In this document: positions 23,265-29,455 of the stretch, in pieces | Numbering within the stretch: position 1 is the stretch's first letter | Layout of the letters: each line of letters starts with the position of its first letter | Source of the DNA: DG-33 sp964345105 | Lineage (GTDB): Archaea; Hadarchaeota; Hadarchaeia; Hadarchaeales; Hadarchaeaceae | Assembly: GCA_964345105.1 (NCBI GenBank) | Contig: CAYFPZ010000003.1 | Location: 1 to 29,455, forward strand | Reading direction: 5' to 3' | DNA: 29,455 bases | Notes under the pieces: generated by a model | The model's database searches: none | Seen by the model: only the letters and a program-made list of their open reading frames with translations | Told to the model about the DNA's origin: nothing | Position numbers and translations under genes: made by a program

Positions 23265-23376
23265 GCCCCGGTAGTGTAGGCCGGTCAAGGAGTAAACCTC
23301 CGCCGAAATCATACAGCCCTTTCGAGTTAAACGGAGAAAGGCTGTGACGCGGGTTCGAATCCCGCCCGGGGCACCA
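23265..23376 (+). tRNA. tRNA-Glu(TTC) with two introns (D-arm 20 nt, anticodon loop 14 nt)
   Basis: Acceptor GCCCCGG (23265-23271) pairs with CCGGGGC (23366-23372); A and encoded CCA follow. The anticodon TTC is at 23321-23323. D-arm intron 23288-23307: CGGT (23282-23285) pairs with GCCG (23302-23305), bulges CAA (23286-23288) and AAA (23306-23308), inner helix GGAG/CTCC. Removal gives GGTCA-ATCAT, the D-arm form common in Asp/Glu tRNAs. Anticodon intron 23325-23338: CTTT (23319-23322) pairs with GGAG (23333-23336), bulges CGA and AAA. The spliced anticodon stem is CAGCC/GGCTG. A TATA-like TTTAATAA is about 30 bases upstream. Confidence 0.92.
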
Positions 23377-23387
23377 AGGTGGTTGGG

Positions 23388-23948
23388 ATGGAAAAAATAG
23401 AGGTGCCAAGTCGAAAAGCTTATAGATTAATTTACCCGCGGTTGGTCGTCCTAGTGAGTTGTATCGACCCTGCGACCGGGAAGCCTAATATAATTACAAT
23501 CGCTTGGGCCACGCCGCTCTCCGTGAATCCACCGCTTGTTGGGATTCTCGTTGCCCCCCAACGGCACTCCCACGAGCTCATCGTGCGCGCCAAAGAATTC
23601 GTAATCAATATCCCCACCGTTGAAATCCTCAACAAAGCGATCAAGTGTGGCAGAGCTTCTGGGCGCGAGCATGACAAGTTCTCCGAGATTGGGTTGACTG
23701 CCAAGCCCGCAAAAGTCGTTAAATCGCCGATCGTCGAAGAATGCGTTGCCCATCTTGAGTGCAAGCTTGTGAATCAGATTCCCACGGGAGATCACACTCT
23801 ATTTGTGGGAGAGGTGGTCGCAGCGTACGCGAACGAGGGCACATTTGACGGTGTATTTATGAATATTGAAAAAGTCCGGAACTTCTACCAGGTTAGTGGC
23901 AACACCTTTGCGATTTTGAGCAAGGATTTGTTGAAACCTGAGTTCTGA
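23388..23948 (+). CDS. Flavin reductase-like (FMN-binding split-barrel) protein
   Basis: About 186 residues. The opening YPRLVVLVSCIDPATGKPNIITIAWATPLS (first 45 residues) and NPPLVGILVAPQRHSHELI are typical of the flavin reductase-like domain/flavoredoxin family, which binds FMN and passes electrons from NAD(P)H or ferredoxin systems. EFVINIP and a GDHTLFVGEV barrel strand follow. Partner and substrate are unknown. The ATG at 23388 has GGTGG five bases upstream; an upstream GTG at 23379 overlaps that site. It begins only 11 bases after tRNA-Glu, so it may be transcribed from the tRNA promoter. Confidence 0.87.
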   Translation: MEKIEVPSRKAYRLIYPRLVVLVSCIDPATGKPNIITIAWATPLSVNPPLVGILVAPQRHSHELIVRAKEFVINIPTVEILNKAIKCGRASGREHDKFSEIGLTAKPAKVVKSPIVEECVAHLECKLVNQIPTGDHTLFVGEVVAAYANEGTFDGVFMNIEKVRNFYQVSGNTFAILSKDLLKPEF

Positions 23949-23971
23949 TCAAATATTTAACATGGCTACAA

Positions 23972-24055
23972 GTGAACAGGGAGATGGGGTTGCGGCGAGT
24001 GATGAACGAGGCTGTCAAGCCTGAGTTTTTGCTGTGGGTCGCTTGGCACGGTTGA
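23972..24055 (+). CDS. Candidate 27-residue small protein (or C/D-box-like RNA segment)
   Basis: A short open frame from GTG 23972, with internal ATGs at 23984 and 24002, ends at TGA 24055. It encodes MNEAVKPEFLLWVAWHG at the C-terminus. A TATA-like AAATATTTAA (23951-23960) precedes it. The same bases contain GTGATGA (23999-24005) and CTGA (24021-24024), matching C and D' boxes of archaeal guide RNAs, but I find no clear C' or D box. Either reading is weak; something expressed here is possible. Confidence 0.2.
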   Translation: MNREMGLRRVMNEAVKPEFLLWVAWHG

Positions 24056-24100
24056 GTGAGTTTATAAGCGGTCAGAAATAAAATTTATACAGGCGGAGAA

Positions 24101-24484
24101 ATGAAATCACCAAGAGAGGAACTTACCGCCCGGAATATACTACGATCAGAAATTCTGTTATCTATCGCGGCTATTCTAGTTATCATTTCAGGGATAGGAG
24201 CAGGGCTTATTACTATGGTGATTATTGCGATGATGATGATAGGAGCTGCAGGAATCTCATCTGGGGTCATTGTTAGTTCACTTCTAGAAAAAGCATTTTC
24301 AATTTTCAGTGTCTCTATCGTTTGTGGGTTGATTCTATTTTTCTACAGTATAGAGCACCTTGCGAGAGGTGGAAGTCATTGGAGCCTTTGGGTATTGCTC
24401 ATCAGTAGCCTGATAACTCTTTTCGCCGCATTCATGACGTACTATAGCGTAAGACCCGGATTTAAGCGAGAAGCGGGATTATAA
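24101..24484 (+). CDS. Small membrane protein of unknown function, four membrane segments
   Basis: A 127-residue protein. After a charged start (MKSPREELTARN) it has about four hydrophobic segments (about 17-37, 40-60, 66-84 and 94-115) and a short basic tail (RPGFKREAGL). Methionine- and isoleucine-rich segment two suggests a tight helical hairpin with the first. No family recognised. GGAG sits two to five bases before the ATG, with a TATA-like element near 24060-24090. It is more A+T-rich than neighbouring genes. It stands alone between the flavin reductase and the zinc protein. Confidence 0.7.
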   Translation: MKSPREELTARNILRSEILLSIAAILVIISGIGAGLITMVIIAMMMIGAAGISSGVIVSSLLEKAFSIFSVSIVCGLILFFYSIEHLARGGSHWSLWVLLISSLITLFAAFMTYYSVRPGFKREAGL

Positions 24485-24566
24485 TCGGGCCTCAAAACGT
24501 CACCGGGGCTCGATACCTTAATTAATTCATTCCAGACATTGTTAATGCAGTTTAGCTGGTGACCAC

Positions 24567-24779
24567 ATGCCCGACTGTCCAATCTGCGGCAAACCTCTTG
24601 AGTCGCCGATAGTTAAGTGCTCGAGCTGCAAAGTCGAGCTACATCGCGCATGCGCGAAGCGAACGATGGGCAAGTCCTATTGTAAGGACTGCTACAAGCA
24701 GGCAAAAAAACAGGCGCGCTTCGAGCGAATGGCCCAGCGCGAGGCTCTCGGTATGGAAAAGCCGGGCAGGATGTGGTAG
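24567..24779 (+). CDS. Small zinc-binding (double zinc-ribbon/RING-like) protein
   Basis: A 70-residue protein with a cysteine/histidine pattern CPICGK, CSSC, HRAC and CKDC, enough for two zinc sites in a cross-brace or tandem ribbon. A basic helical tail (KQAKKQARFERMAQREA) follows. Such archaeal proteins are usually unassigned; binding to RNA, ribosome or protein partners is possible. GGTGA lies four bases before the ATG, a strong ribosome site. It is 30 bases upstream of tRNA-Leu(TAG) and the L18e operon. Function is not known. Confidence 0.78.
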   Translation: MPDCPICGKPLESPIVKCSSCKVELHRACAKRTMGKSYCKDCYKQAKKQARFERMAQREALGMEKPGRMW

Positions 24780-24809
24780 TTTTATCTTCTGAGGTGAAAT
24801 CTGAGTTGG

Positions 24810-24897
24810 GCGGGGGTAGCCAAGTCAGGTCAAAGGCGTGAGGTTTAGGACCTCATCCCGAAGGGGTTCGCAGGTTCGAATCCTGTCCCCCGCACCA
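24810..24897 (+). tRNA. tRNA-Leu(TAG), no intron
   Basis: Acceptor GCGGGGG (24810-24816) pairs with CCCCCGC (24887-24893), then A and encoded CCA. The anticodon TAG is at 24846-24848 in loop TTTAGGA between TGAGG and CCTCA. A long class II variable arm follows. Its uninterrupted D-arm is identical to the spliced form predicted for tRNA-Leu(CAG) at 1453, which is direct support for that intron. Confidence 0.95.
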
Positions 24898-24952
24898 CCA
24901 TAGGTTTATTTTAAGGAAGCTAGAAAATGTGTCAACTGCTTAAGGTGTCGAG

Positions 24953-25318
24953 ATGCCAAGACCAACAGGACCAACGAACCCCGTGCTGCGAAGGCTCGTG
25001 AGAGAGCTTCGGGCAAGAGGCAAGAAGCAGAAGGTAAGCCTTTGGCGTAATCTAGCGGAGCGCCTCGAGCAGCCTCGCCGAGCTCGGGCAGAAGTCAACC
25101 TCAGCCAGCTGAATCGTTACTCTGGCGAGGATAGCACAATTGTCGTACCTGGCAAAGTCTTGGCTGCTGGCAAATTGAATCATGCGATCTCCGTTGCTGC
25201 GTTTAAGTTCTCGAGTGCGGCCAGACGAAAAATCGTGACCGCCGGAGGTAACGCTCTGACTATCCAACAGCTACTCGAGCAAAACCCGAGCGGCAAGGGC
25301 GTCAAGCTGATGGAGTGA
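24953..25318 (+). CDS. Ribosomal protein L18e (large subunit)
   Basis: A 121-residue protein, the usual length for archaeal L18e. It begins MPRPTGPTNPVLRRLVREL and contains LWRNLAERLEQPRRARAEVNLSQLNR (about residues 31-56), VVPGKVLAAGKL, and the ending QNPSGKGVKLME. Core large-subunit component. GGTG stands five bases before the ATG. First gene of the canonical archaeal operon L18e-L13-S9-rpoN; the next start is 4 bases after its stop. Confidence 0.97.
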   Translation: MPRPTGPTNPVLRRLVRELRARGKKQKVSLWRNLAERLEQPRRARAEVNLSQLNRYSGEDSTIVVPGKVLAAGKLNHAISVAAFKFSSAARRKIVTAGGNALTIQQLLEQNPSGKGVKLME

Positions 25319-25322
25319 GAAC

Positions 25323-25748
25323 ATGATTATCGACGGAAAGGATTTGGTCTTGGGGAGGCTCGCGAGCTTCGCGGCAAAACGTCTACTCGAGGGCGAACAT
25401 GTGATTGTGGTGAACTCCGAACAGGTCGTGGTTTCCGGTAGAAAAGAAGCTACCTTTGGCGTTTACGAAGCTTGGCTTGAGGTTCGAAACCTTACCAATC
25501 CCCGCAAGGGGCCTTTCCATCTTAAGCGCCCCGAGGAACTCGTGCGCCGGGCGATTCGAGGAATGTTGCCCTTTGACAAACCTAAGGGGCGATCGGCCTA
25601 TAGTTGCCTTCGTGTTTACGTCGGGGTGCCCCCGGAGCTCGCTGGCAAGGAGATACAAACTCTGCCTGAAGCCAGCCTTAAGCAGCTCGGCACGCGACGT
25701 TTTATAAGAATTGGTGCCCTCAGCAAACACTTGGGAGCGAGGTTCTAA
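25323..25748 (+). CDS. rplM: Ribosomal protein L13 (large subunit)
   Basis: A 141-residue archaeal/eukaryotic-type L13. IDGKDLVLGRLASFAAKRLLEGEHVIVVN (about 3-31) and the central RAIRGMLPFDKPKGRSAYSCLRVYVGVP (about 80-107) are diagnostic. It is an early-assembling large-subunit protein. The start ATG follows a GGAGTGA site at the end of L18e. Its stop overlaps the S9 start as TAATG. Confidence 0.97.
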   Translation: MIIDGKDLVLGRLASFAAKRLLEGEHVIVVNSEQVVVSGRKEATFGVYEAWLEVRNLTNPRKGPFHLKRPEELVRRAIRGMLPFDKPKGRSAYSCLRVYVGVPPELAGKEIQTLPEASLKQLGTRRFIRIGALSKHLGARF

Positions 25749-26146
25749 TGAAGGTTGTGCTCGCAACTGGCAGACGGAAGGCCGCACTCGCTAGGGCCAG
25801 GGTAAAGGATGGCAATGGGCGCGTGTTCGTCAACAGCCGCGCGCTCGAGGTTTACGAGCCGGAACTCGCGCGACTCAAGATTTTTGAGCCGTTGGCATTG
25901 GTACCCGAGCTCGCGCGCCGCGTCGACATTGAGGTTAACGTCGAGGGCGGGGGTTTCATGGGGCAGGCTGATGCCGTTCGCACGGCCATCGCCCGGGGGC
26001 TCATCGAGTGGTCGGGTGATCCCAAGGTGCGGGAGCTTTTTAAGCAGCACGATTGGACTTTGATAAAGAGCGATGTGCGCTTCAAGGAGCCCAAAAAACC
26101 TGGAGGGCCCGGCGCGCGCGCAAAATATCAGAAGAGCTACAGGTGA
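25748..26146 (+). CDS. rpsI: Ribosomal protein S9 (small subunit)
   Basis: A 132-residue protein with VVLATGRRKAALARARV at the N-terminus, GGGFMGQADAVRTAIARGL in the middle, DVRFKEPKKPGGPGARAKYQKSYR at the end (last 24 residues). The basic C-terminal tail normally reaches the P-site tRNA anticodon. It overlaps the L13 stop by one base and is followed by rpoN 4 bases later. Confidence 0.97.
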   Translation: MKVVLATGRRKAALARARVKDGNGRVFVNSRALEVYEPELARLKIFEPLALVPELARRVDIEVNVEGGGFMGQADAVRTAIARGLIEWSGDPKVRELFKQHDWTLIKSDVRFKEPKKPGGPGARAKYQKSYR

Positions 26147-26150
26147 TTGC

Positions 26151-26342
26151 ATGCGGGTAGTTCGTTGCATAACTTGCGGCAAGCTGCTGGGCGACAAGTA
26201 CGAGGAGTTCGAGCAGCGCGTCAAAAGGGGGGATGAGCCTAAACGCGTACTCGACGAGTTGGGGATCAAGCGCTACTGTTGCAGGAGTACGATACTCACG
26301 AGCATAGACCTAACCGAAGAAATAGCGAAATTCAAGCGCTAA
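26151..26342 (+). CDS. rpoN: DNA-directed RNA polymerase subunit N (Rpo10)
   Basis: A 63-residue protein. It begins MRVVRCITCGKLLGDKYEEF and has CxxC followed later by YCCR, the zinc site of the family, with the C-terminus TSIDLTEEIAKFKR. RpoN helps join the polymerase assembly platform. GGTGA, overlapping the S9 stop, is four bases before the ATG. In many archaea rpoK and enolase follow; here the operon ends and a T-run follows. Confidence 0.96.
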   Translation: MRVVRCITCGKLLGDKYEEFEQRVKRGDEPKRVLDELGIKRYCCRSTILTSIDLTEEIAKFKR

Positions 26343-26348
26343 GCCATA

Positions 26349-26357
26349 TTTTTTTTT
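26349..26357 (+). terminator. Oligo-T terminator after the ribosomal protein/rpoN operon
   Basis: Nine consecutive T residues lie 7 bases after the rpoN stop. Intrinsic termination in archaea uses such T-runs. It separates the ribosomal operon from RuBisCO, which must then use its own promoter in the 33 bases that follow; only a weak AAAAGATATT (about 26363-26372) is visible. Confidence 0.6.
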
Positions 26358-26390
26358 ACTTGAAAAGATATTGTTAATTGGTTCGTGAGC

Positions 26391-27680
26391 ATGAAGACCG
26401 AATGGTATTCAGATTTCGTCGATCTAGGCTACAAGCCCTCGCGCGAGGATTTAATCGTCTTGTTTAGAGTTGAGCCTGCGAGCGGTATTAGCATGCGAGA
26501 AGCCGTGGGGCGCGTGGCTTCGGAGAGCTCGATCGGCACTTGGACTACCCTTACGACGATGACGCCCGAAAAGCGACGACTCATGGCGAAGGCATATGAA
26601 ATTAAAGGGCGGTGGGTGAAGGTGGCCTACCCACTTGACCTCTTCGAGGCGGGAAACATGCCTCAAGTGCTTAGCTCGATTGCGGGCAACATCTTCGGGA
26701 TGAAAGCCGTGCGCAATCTCAGGCTTGAAGATGTGCAATGGCCTCCTGAACTCATAAAATCATTCAAGGGCCCTCAGTTTGGTATCAATGGCATCAGAAA
26801 TATATTCAAGGGGAGAGAGGGCCCGCTGACCGCAACGGTGCCGAAGCCCAAAGTCGGGATGAGCAGCGAGGAGCACGCTCAAGCAGGTTACGAGGCTTGG
26901 GTTGGTGGCATCGACCTGCTCAAGGACGACGAGAACCTCTCTGGGCAGCGATTCAACCAATTCGAGCGGAGGGCGGCGAAATCGCTCGAGCTGCGCGACC
27001 GGGCCGAGAGCGAAACCGGAGAACGAAAGAGCTATTTGATTAACGTGACCGCCGAGACGCGGGAAATGCTCCGCCGCGCGAAATTCGTAAAGGAGCGAGG
27101 TGGCGAGTACGTGATGGTTGATATTTTGACGGTTGGGTGGGCCGGGGTTCAATCGTTGCGCGATGAGTGTGAAGATTCAGGACTTGCGATCCACGCTCAC
27201 CGTGCGTTCCACGCGGCATTTACGCGAAGGCCAGAGCATGGGATGTCGATGTTAGCCGTTGCAAAAATCGCTCGCCTTGTGGGCGTGGACCAGCTCCACA
27301 TCGGCACCGCAATAGGGAAGCTTGAGGCACCACGGGAGGAGGTTCTGGCGCTACAAAGAGCAATCGTGAATCGTAACGTTAAAAGTGGACGGCAAATCTT
27401 AGCTCAAGAGTGGCACGCGATAAAGCCCGTTTTCCCCGTCATCTCGGGCGGGCTGCATCCGGGTTTAGTACCCGAGATCATCGACATGTTTGGAAAAGAC
27501 ATCATCATCCAAGTTGGGGGCGGTGTCTGGGGGCACCCGAACGGTGGGCGAGCAGGAGCAGCGGCTGTACGTCAGGCAATCGATGCCAGTTTGGAGGGAG
27601 CCACGCTTGAGGGATACGCCGAGAGCAGAGAGGAATTGAGGGCCGCCCTCGAGAAGTGGGGGCGTATCAGGCCCAAGTAG
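26391..27680 (+). CDS. rbcL: Ribulose-1,5-bisphosphate carboxylase, form III (archaeal) large subunit
   Basis: About 429 residues. It adds CO2 to ribulose 1,5-bisphosphate to give two 3-phosphoglycerates; archaeal form III enzymes usually serve AMP/nucleoside salvage. The active site is intact: SSIGTWTT and GNIFGMK (N-domain), TVPKPKVG (Lys 152/154), GGIDLLKDDENL with the carbamylated Lys at about 178, HAHRAFH (268-274), loop 6 GTAIGKLEA (Lys 310), VISGGLHPG and the phosphate loop GGGVWGHP. Lack of a small subunit is normal for form III. ATG 26391 is preferred over GTG 26385. AMP phosphorylase and ribose-1,5-bisphosphate isomerase are not in this window. A kinase-like gene follows 10 bases later. 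Confidence 0.96.
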   Translation: MKTEWYSDFVDLGYKPSREDLIVLFRVEPASGISMREAVGRVASESSIGTWTTLTTMTPEKRRLMAKAYEIKGRWVKVAYPLDLFEAGNMPQVLSSIAGNIFGMKAVRNLRLEDVQWPPELIKSFKGPQFGINGIRNIFKGREGPLTATVPKPKVGMSSEEHAQAGYEAWVGGIDLLKDDENLSGQRFNQFERRAAKSLELRDRAESETGERKSYLINVTAETREMLRRAKFVKERGGEYVMVDILTVGWAGVQSLRDECEDSGLAIHAHRAFHAAFTRRPEHGMSMLAVAKIARLVGVDQLHIGTAIGKLEAPREEVLALQRAIVNRNVKSGRQILAQEWHAIKPVFPVISGGLHPGLVPEIIDMFGKDIIIQVGGGVWGHPNGGRAGAAAVRQAIDASLEGATLEGYAESREELRAALEKWGRIRPK

Positions 27681-27690
27681 AGGTAATTTG

Positions 27691-28638
27691 ATGAGTTCCT
27701 TGAAATATGAAGTAAAGTTGATTACGCCCGAGGAGAAGCAGAGGCTCTTCGAGCTCAATTTAAAGCGGTACCTGTATACCAAGAAGGCAAACATCTACGG
27801 CTGCTGCATAAAACTCCTGACAGAGCTGGAGGACGTGAAGGATCTGTGGGAGGATAACTTCTACACGATGGACGAGAACATCCGATCGCATGGTCGCGTC
27901 ATCGTTTTGAAAGAGGAAGGGGATCAGCTCGATGTGAAGTATGACCCCTATACGAACACGGCGTTTTTGACAAACGTCGACTACTATGGATGGATAAAGA
28001 GCATCACCCTTTCCGTGGCGGGCGATGTTCTCGAAGACGAGCACGGTATATACTCCGTCCACGGAGCAGCGATAGACGTAGAGGGAACAGGCGTCTCCAT
28101 CATAGCACCTCCTAGAACCGGTAAGACTACCCACTCTTGGGGCCTGCTGAGATTAAATGGAGCGAGACTGGTGACGGATGACTGGTATTTCGTGAGGGTT
28201 TACGAACAGGGCCCTCTGGCTTTCGGCTCGGAAAAGAACTGCTACATCGAGGCAGATATCGGGAGCATATGGAAAGAATACGAAGGGCTTGTGAAAAAAG
28301 TCCGTTTTGACGAGCGTGGAAGGGCAATCGTAAATGTGAGGTGGGTAGTGGGCAGCGGTGGGGTGATTCCCATGGCAACACTCAGGAAAATCATAATGCT
28401 CAAGAGGGATAGGGATGACCCAAGGGTGATCAGAAAGCTCAGCCCTGAGGAGGCGCTGGATTATTTGCTGGCAAATGATTTTTGCAATCCCCATCAGTTG
28501 GTGAGAGATCCACGAAAGCTGCAACTCAGGAAGGATTTTTTCAAAAGGCTTTTCAAACTGACGGATGTCTATCTGGTTAATACTGTTGAGCCGCCCCAAG
28601 AGACCAACAAACAGATAGTGAACGTCATCAAAACATAA
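27691..28638 (+). CDS. HprK/PEPCK-fold P-loop kinase-like protein, substrate unknown, paired with RuBisCO
   Basis: A 315-residue protein. The N-terminal part (about 1-118) is alpha/beta and unrecognised. The C-terminal part begins IYSVHGAAIDVEGTG and has a Walker A-like APPRTGKTT (139-147) and LVTDDW (about 160-165), the arrangement of HPr kinase/phosphorylase and PEP-carboxykinase-like P-loop kinases. HPr and the sugar phosphotransferase system are generally absent in archaea of this type, so a small-molecule or other protein substrate is likely. AGGT stands six bases before ATG 27691, which is 10 bases after the RuBisCO stop: an operon. Arginine codons are mostly AGG/AGA in the 3' half, unlike the CGN-rich RuBisCO gene, suggesting a different origin. 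Confidence 0.7.
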   Translation: MSSLKYEVKLITPEEKQRLFELNLKRYLYTKKANIYGCCIKLLTELEDVKDLWEDNFYTMDENIRSHGRVIVLKEEGDQLDVKYDPYTNTAFLTNVDYYGWIKSITLSVAGDVLEDEHGIYSVHGAAIDVEGTGVSIIAPPRTGKTTHSWGLLRLNGARLVTDDWYFVRVYEQGPLAFGSEKNCYIEADIGSIWKEYEGLVKKVRFDERGRAIVNVRWVVGSGGVIPMATLRKIIMLKRDRDDPRVIRKLSPEEALDYLLANDFCNPHQLVRDPRKLQLRKDFFKRLFKLTDVYLVNTVEPPQETNKQIVNVIKT

Positions 28639-28683
28639 TCTCTGGCAACTTGTTTTTATGTAGTTGGGGCTAGATTCCTCAGG

Positions 28684-28761
28684 GGGGCCGTGGGGTAGCT
28701 TGGTCTAGCCTCCCAGCTTGGGGTGCTGGTGACCCGGATTCAAATTCCGGCGGCCCCACCA
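28684..28761 (+). tRNA. tRNA-Pro(GGG), no intron
   Basis: Acceptor GGGGCCG (28684-28690) pairs with CGGCCCC (28751-28757), then A and encoded CCA. The anticodon GGG (28720-28722) is in loop TTGGGGT between CCAGC and GCTGG. A TATA-like GTTTTTATG is about 30 bases upstream. It lies 45 bases after the kinase-like gene on the same strand. Confidence 0.94.
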
Positions 28762-28865
28762 CTTAAATGAATAATCAGGAATTGCTTTTGGAGAATCCAG
28801 TTAATTTAGTTTTTTTCTTAAAAGACATTGAGAAAAGAATTGATTGGTAGAAATCGAGGTGTTTA

Positions 28866-29300
28866 TTACTTTAGGACGGGTTCGTCTCCTCCGCGTTTCT
28901 TTTTCCCCTTAAAGTACAACCTTCGAATATTTCTTGCTTCTTTGAGCCAGTTTTCCAAACCTTTTTTTTGTATGAGTAAAAGGTTGTATATTTTCGTGTT
29001 GTGGGGTATTTCCGATGCTCGGTCGCTGCATGGAACTAGCTTTAAACATGGAAATTCGTCGCATTGGTAACAGAAGTCGAGTTTTTTCTTGTTCACGCAA
29101 CAATCATATGTTTGGCAGATTGGAGGCCCCATTATAGGTATAACCCCCTTCTCAGCCCGACAACCCATACAGTGAATATATTCTGGTTTCAAATTTCTAT
29201 TTGATGCGATCTTCTCAGCCAAGGCCCGATCCTTTGTAGCTAAATATATCGGACATATACCGCAATGAAGCCCGCACGCCGAAACAAGTTCCTTTTCCAT
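28866..29300 (-). CDS. Cysteine-rich DUF3795-like protein
   Basis: A 144-residue soluble protein starting MEKELVSACGLHCGICPIYLAT, with further CMGC, CQTYDCC and FCYQCDEFPC clusters, ten or more cysteines in all. This spacing is the pattern of DUF3795, a family of unknown function likely to bind metal (zinc or iron-sulfur). The C-terminal third is basic and ends with KGKKKRGGDEPVLK. ATG 29300 lies about 25 bases after the TATA-like TTTATAATATTA, so the mRNA is probably leaderless; a TTG one codon upstream is in frame but unlikely. It is convergent with tRNA-Pro, and more A+T-rich than the central genes. Confidence 0.83.
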   Translation of the reverse strand: MEKELVSACGLHCGICPIYLATKDRALAEKIASNRNLKPEYIHCMGCRAEKGVIPIMGPPICQTYDCCVNKKKLDFCYQCDEFPCLKLVPCSDRASEIPHNTKIYNLLLIQKKGLENWLKEARNIRRLYFKGKKKRGGDEPVLK

Positions 29301-29318
29301 CAAGAAAAATAGCGCGTA

Positions 29319-29330
29319 ATATTATAAATG
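29319..29330 (-). promoter_or_regulatory. Promoter of the DUF3795-like gene; window end otherwise empty
   Basis: On the minus strand GCATTTATAATATTA gives a clear TATA box about 20-30 bases before ATG 29300. The remaining 125 bases to the window end are strongly A+T-rich; I see no gene or RNA in them, and they are probably a promoter region for a gene outside. Confidence 0.5.
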
Positions 29331-29455
29331 CTTATAAAAGAATACCTCCGCCCATTTTGAAAGTTCATCACAATTTTTGTTTTACAACTGCTTAATAATC
29401 AAAGTATATTTTATATCTGTATATCTTGAATATCGCATTTTTGTCTTATAATCGC

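Noticed and set aside
25745..26269. A 174-residue open frame on the minus strand across S9 and rpoN
   Set aside because: It is antisense to two certain genes of a canonical operon.
1..29455. CRISPR arrays, transposases, phage genes, rRNA genes
   Set aside because: No regularly spaced repeats, transposase or integrase motifs, structural phage proteins or rRNA-like segments were found on either strand by reading.

Overview
The window is archaeal. It encodes aEF-2, aEF-1A, aIF2-beta, the ribosomal proteins L18e-L13-S9 followed by RpoN, the KEOPS subunit Cgi121, an OB-fold RPA-like protein, archaeal phosphopantothenate synthetase, the archaeal modified shikimate pathway with a GHMP-type shikimate kinase, and a form III RuBisCO. 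TATA-type promoters, GGTGA/GGAGG ribosome sites, frequent TTG/GTG starts and BHB-type tRNA introns agree. Gene content looks euryarchaeal or deep-branching (a Hadarchaeota-like, probably thermophilic lineage is my guess, low confidence). No phage, transposase, CRISPR array or rRNA is visible.

Layout. 1-1559: 5' end of aEF-2 and a DUF1512-like membrane protein (minus), then tRNA-Leu(CAG). 1667-3718: a CopB-type copper P-type ATPase (minus) with AT-richer composition than its neighbours. 3915-6511: a plus-strand operon of two MgtE-type membrane halves, a duplicated PhoU/RCK_C protein and a small protein. 6515-8552: Cgi121 (minus), then the RPA-like protein, aIF2-beta and a DUF424 protein (plus). 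8596-18074: a divergent aromatic amino-acid cluster. The minus arm is aroA-aroC-shikimate kinase-chorismate mutase/ACT; the plus arm is ADH synthase-dehydroquinate synthase II-aroD-aroE-tyrA-pheA. nadE follows. 18918-23014: aEF-1A and an unknown membrane protein, phosphopantothenate synthetase, tRNA-Asn and a DHH phosphoesterase. 23066-24897: three tRNA genes, a flavin reductase-like protein, an unknown membrane protein and a small zinc protein. 24953-26342: L18e-L13-S9-RpoN. 26391-28638: form III RuBisCO followed by an HprK/PEPCK-fold P-loop kinase-like gene. The window ends with tRNA-Pro(GGG) and a cysteine-rich DUF3795-like gene. No gene-free stretch exceeds about 210 bases.

How the genes work together. 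The central cluster holds every step from aspartate semialdehyde plus a deoxyketohexose phosphate to chorismate, then prephenate, then the direct precursors of tyrosine and phenylalanine. The two arms diverge from a 209-bp control region with two inverted repeats. The two points I find most notable are (i) the tRNA genes: four of six carry introns, and three of these have an extra intron at the D-loop/D-stem boundary, each foldable into a strict bulge-helix-bulge; and (ii) the RuBisCO-kinase gene pair, in which a kinase-like protein of unknown substrate sits 10 bp downstream of a form III RuBisCO gene.
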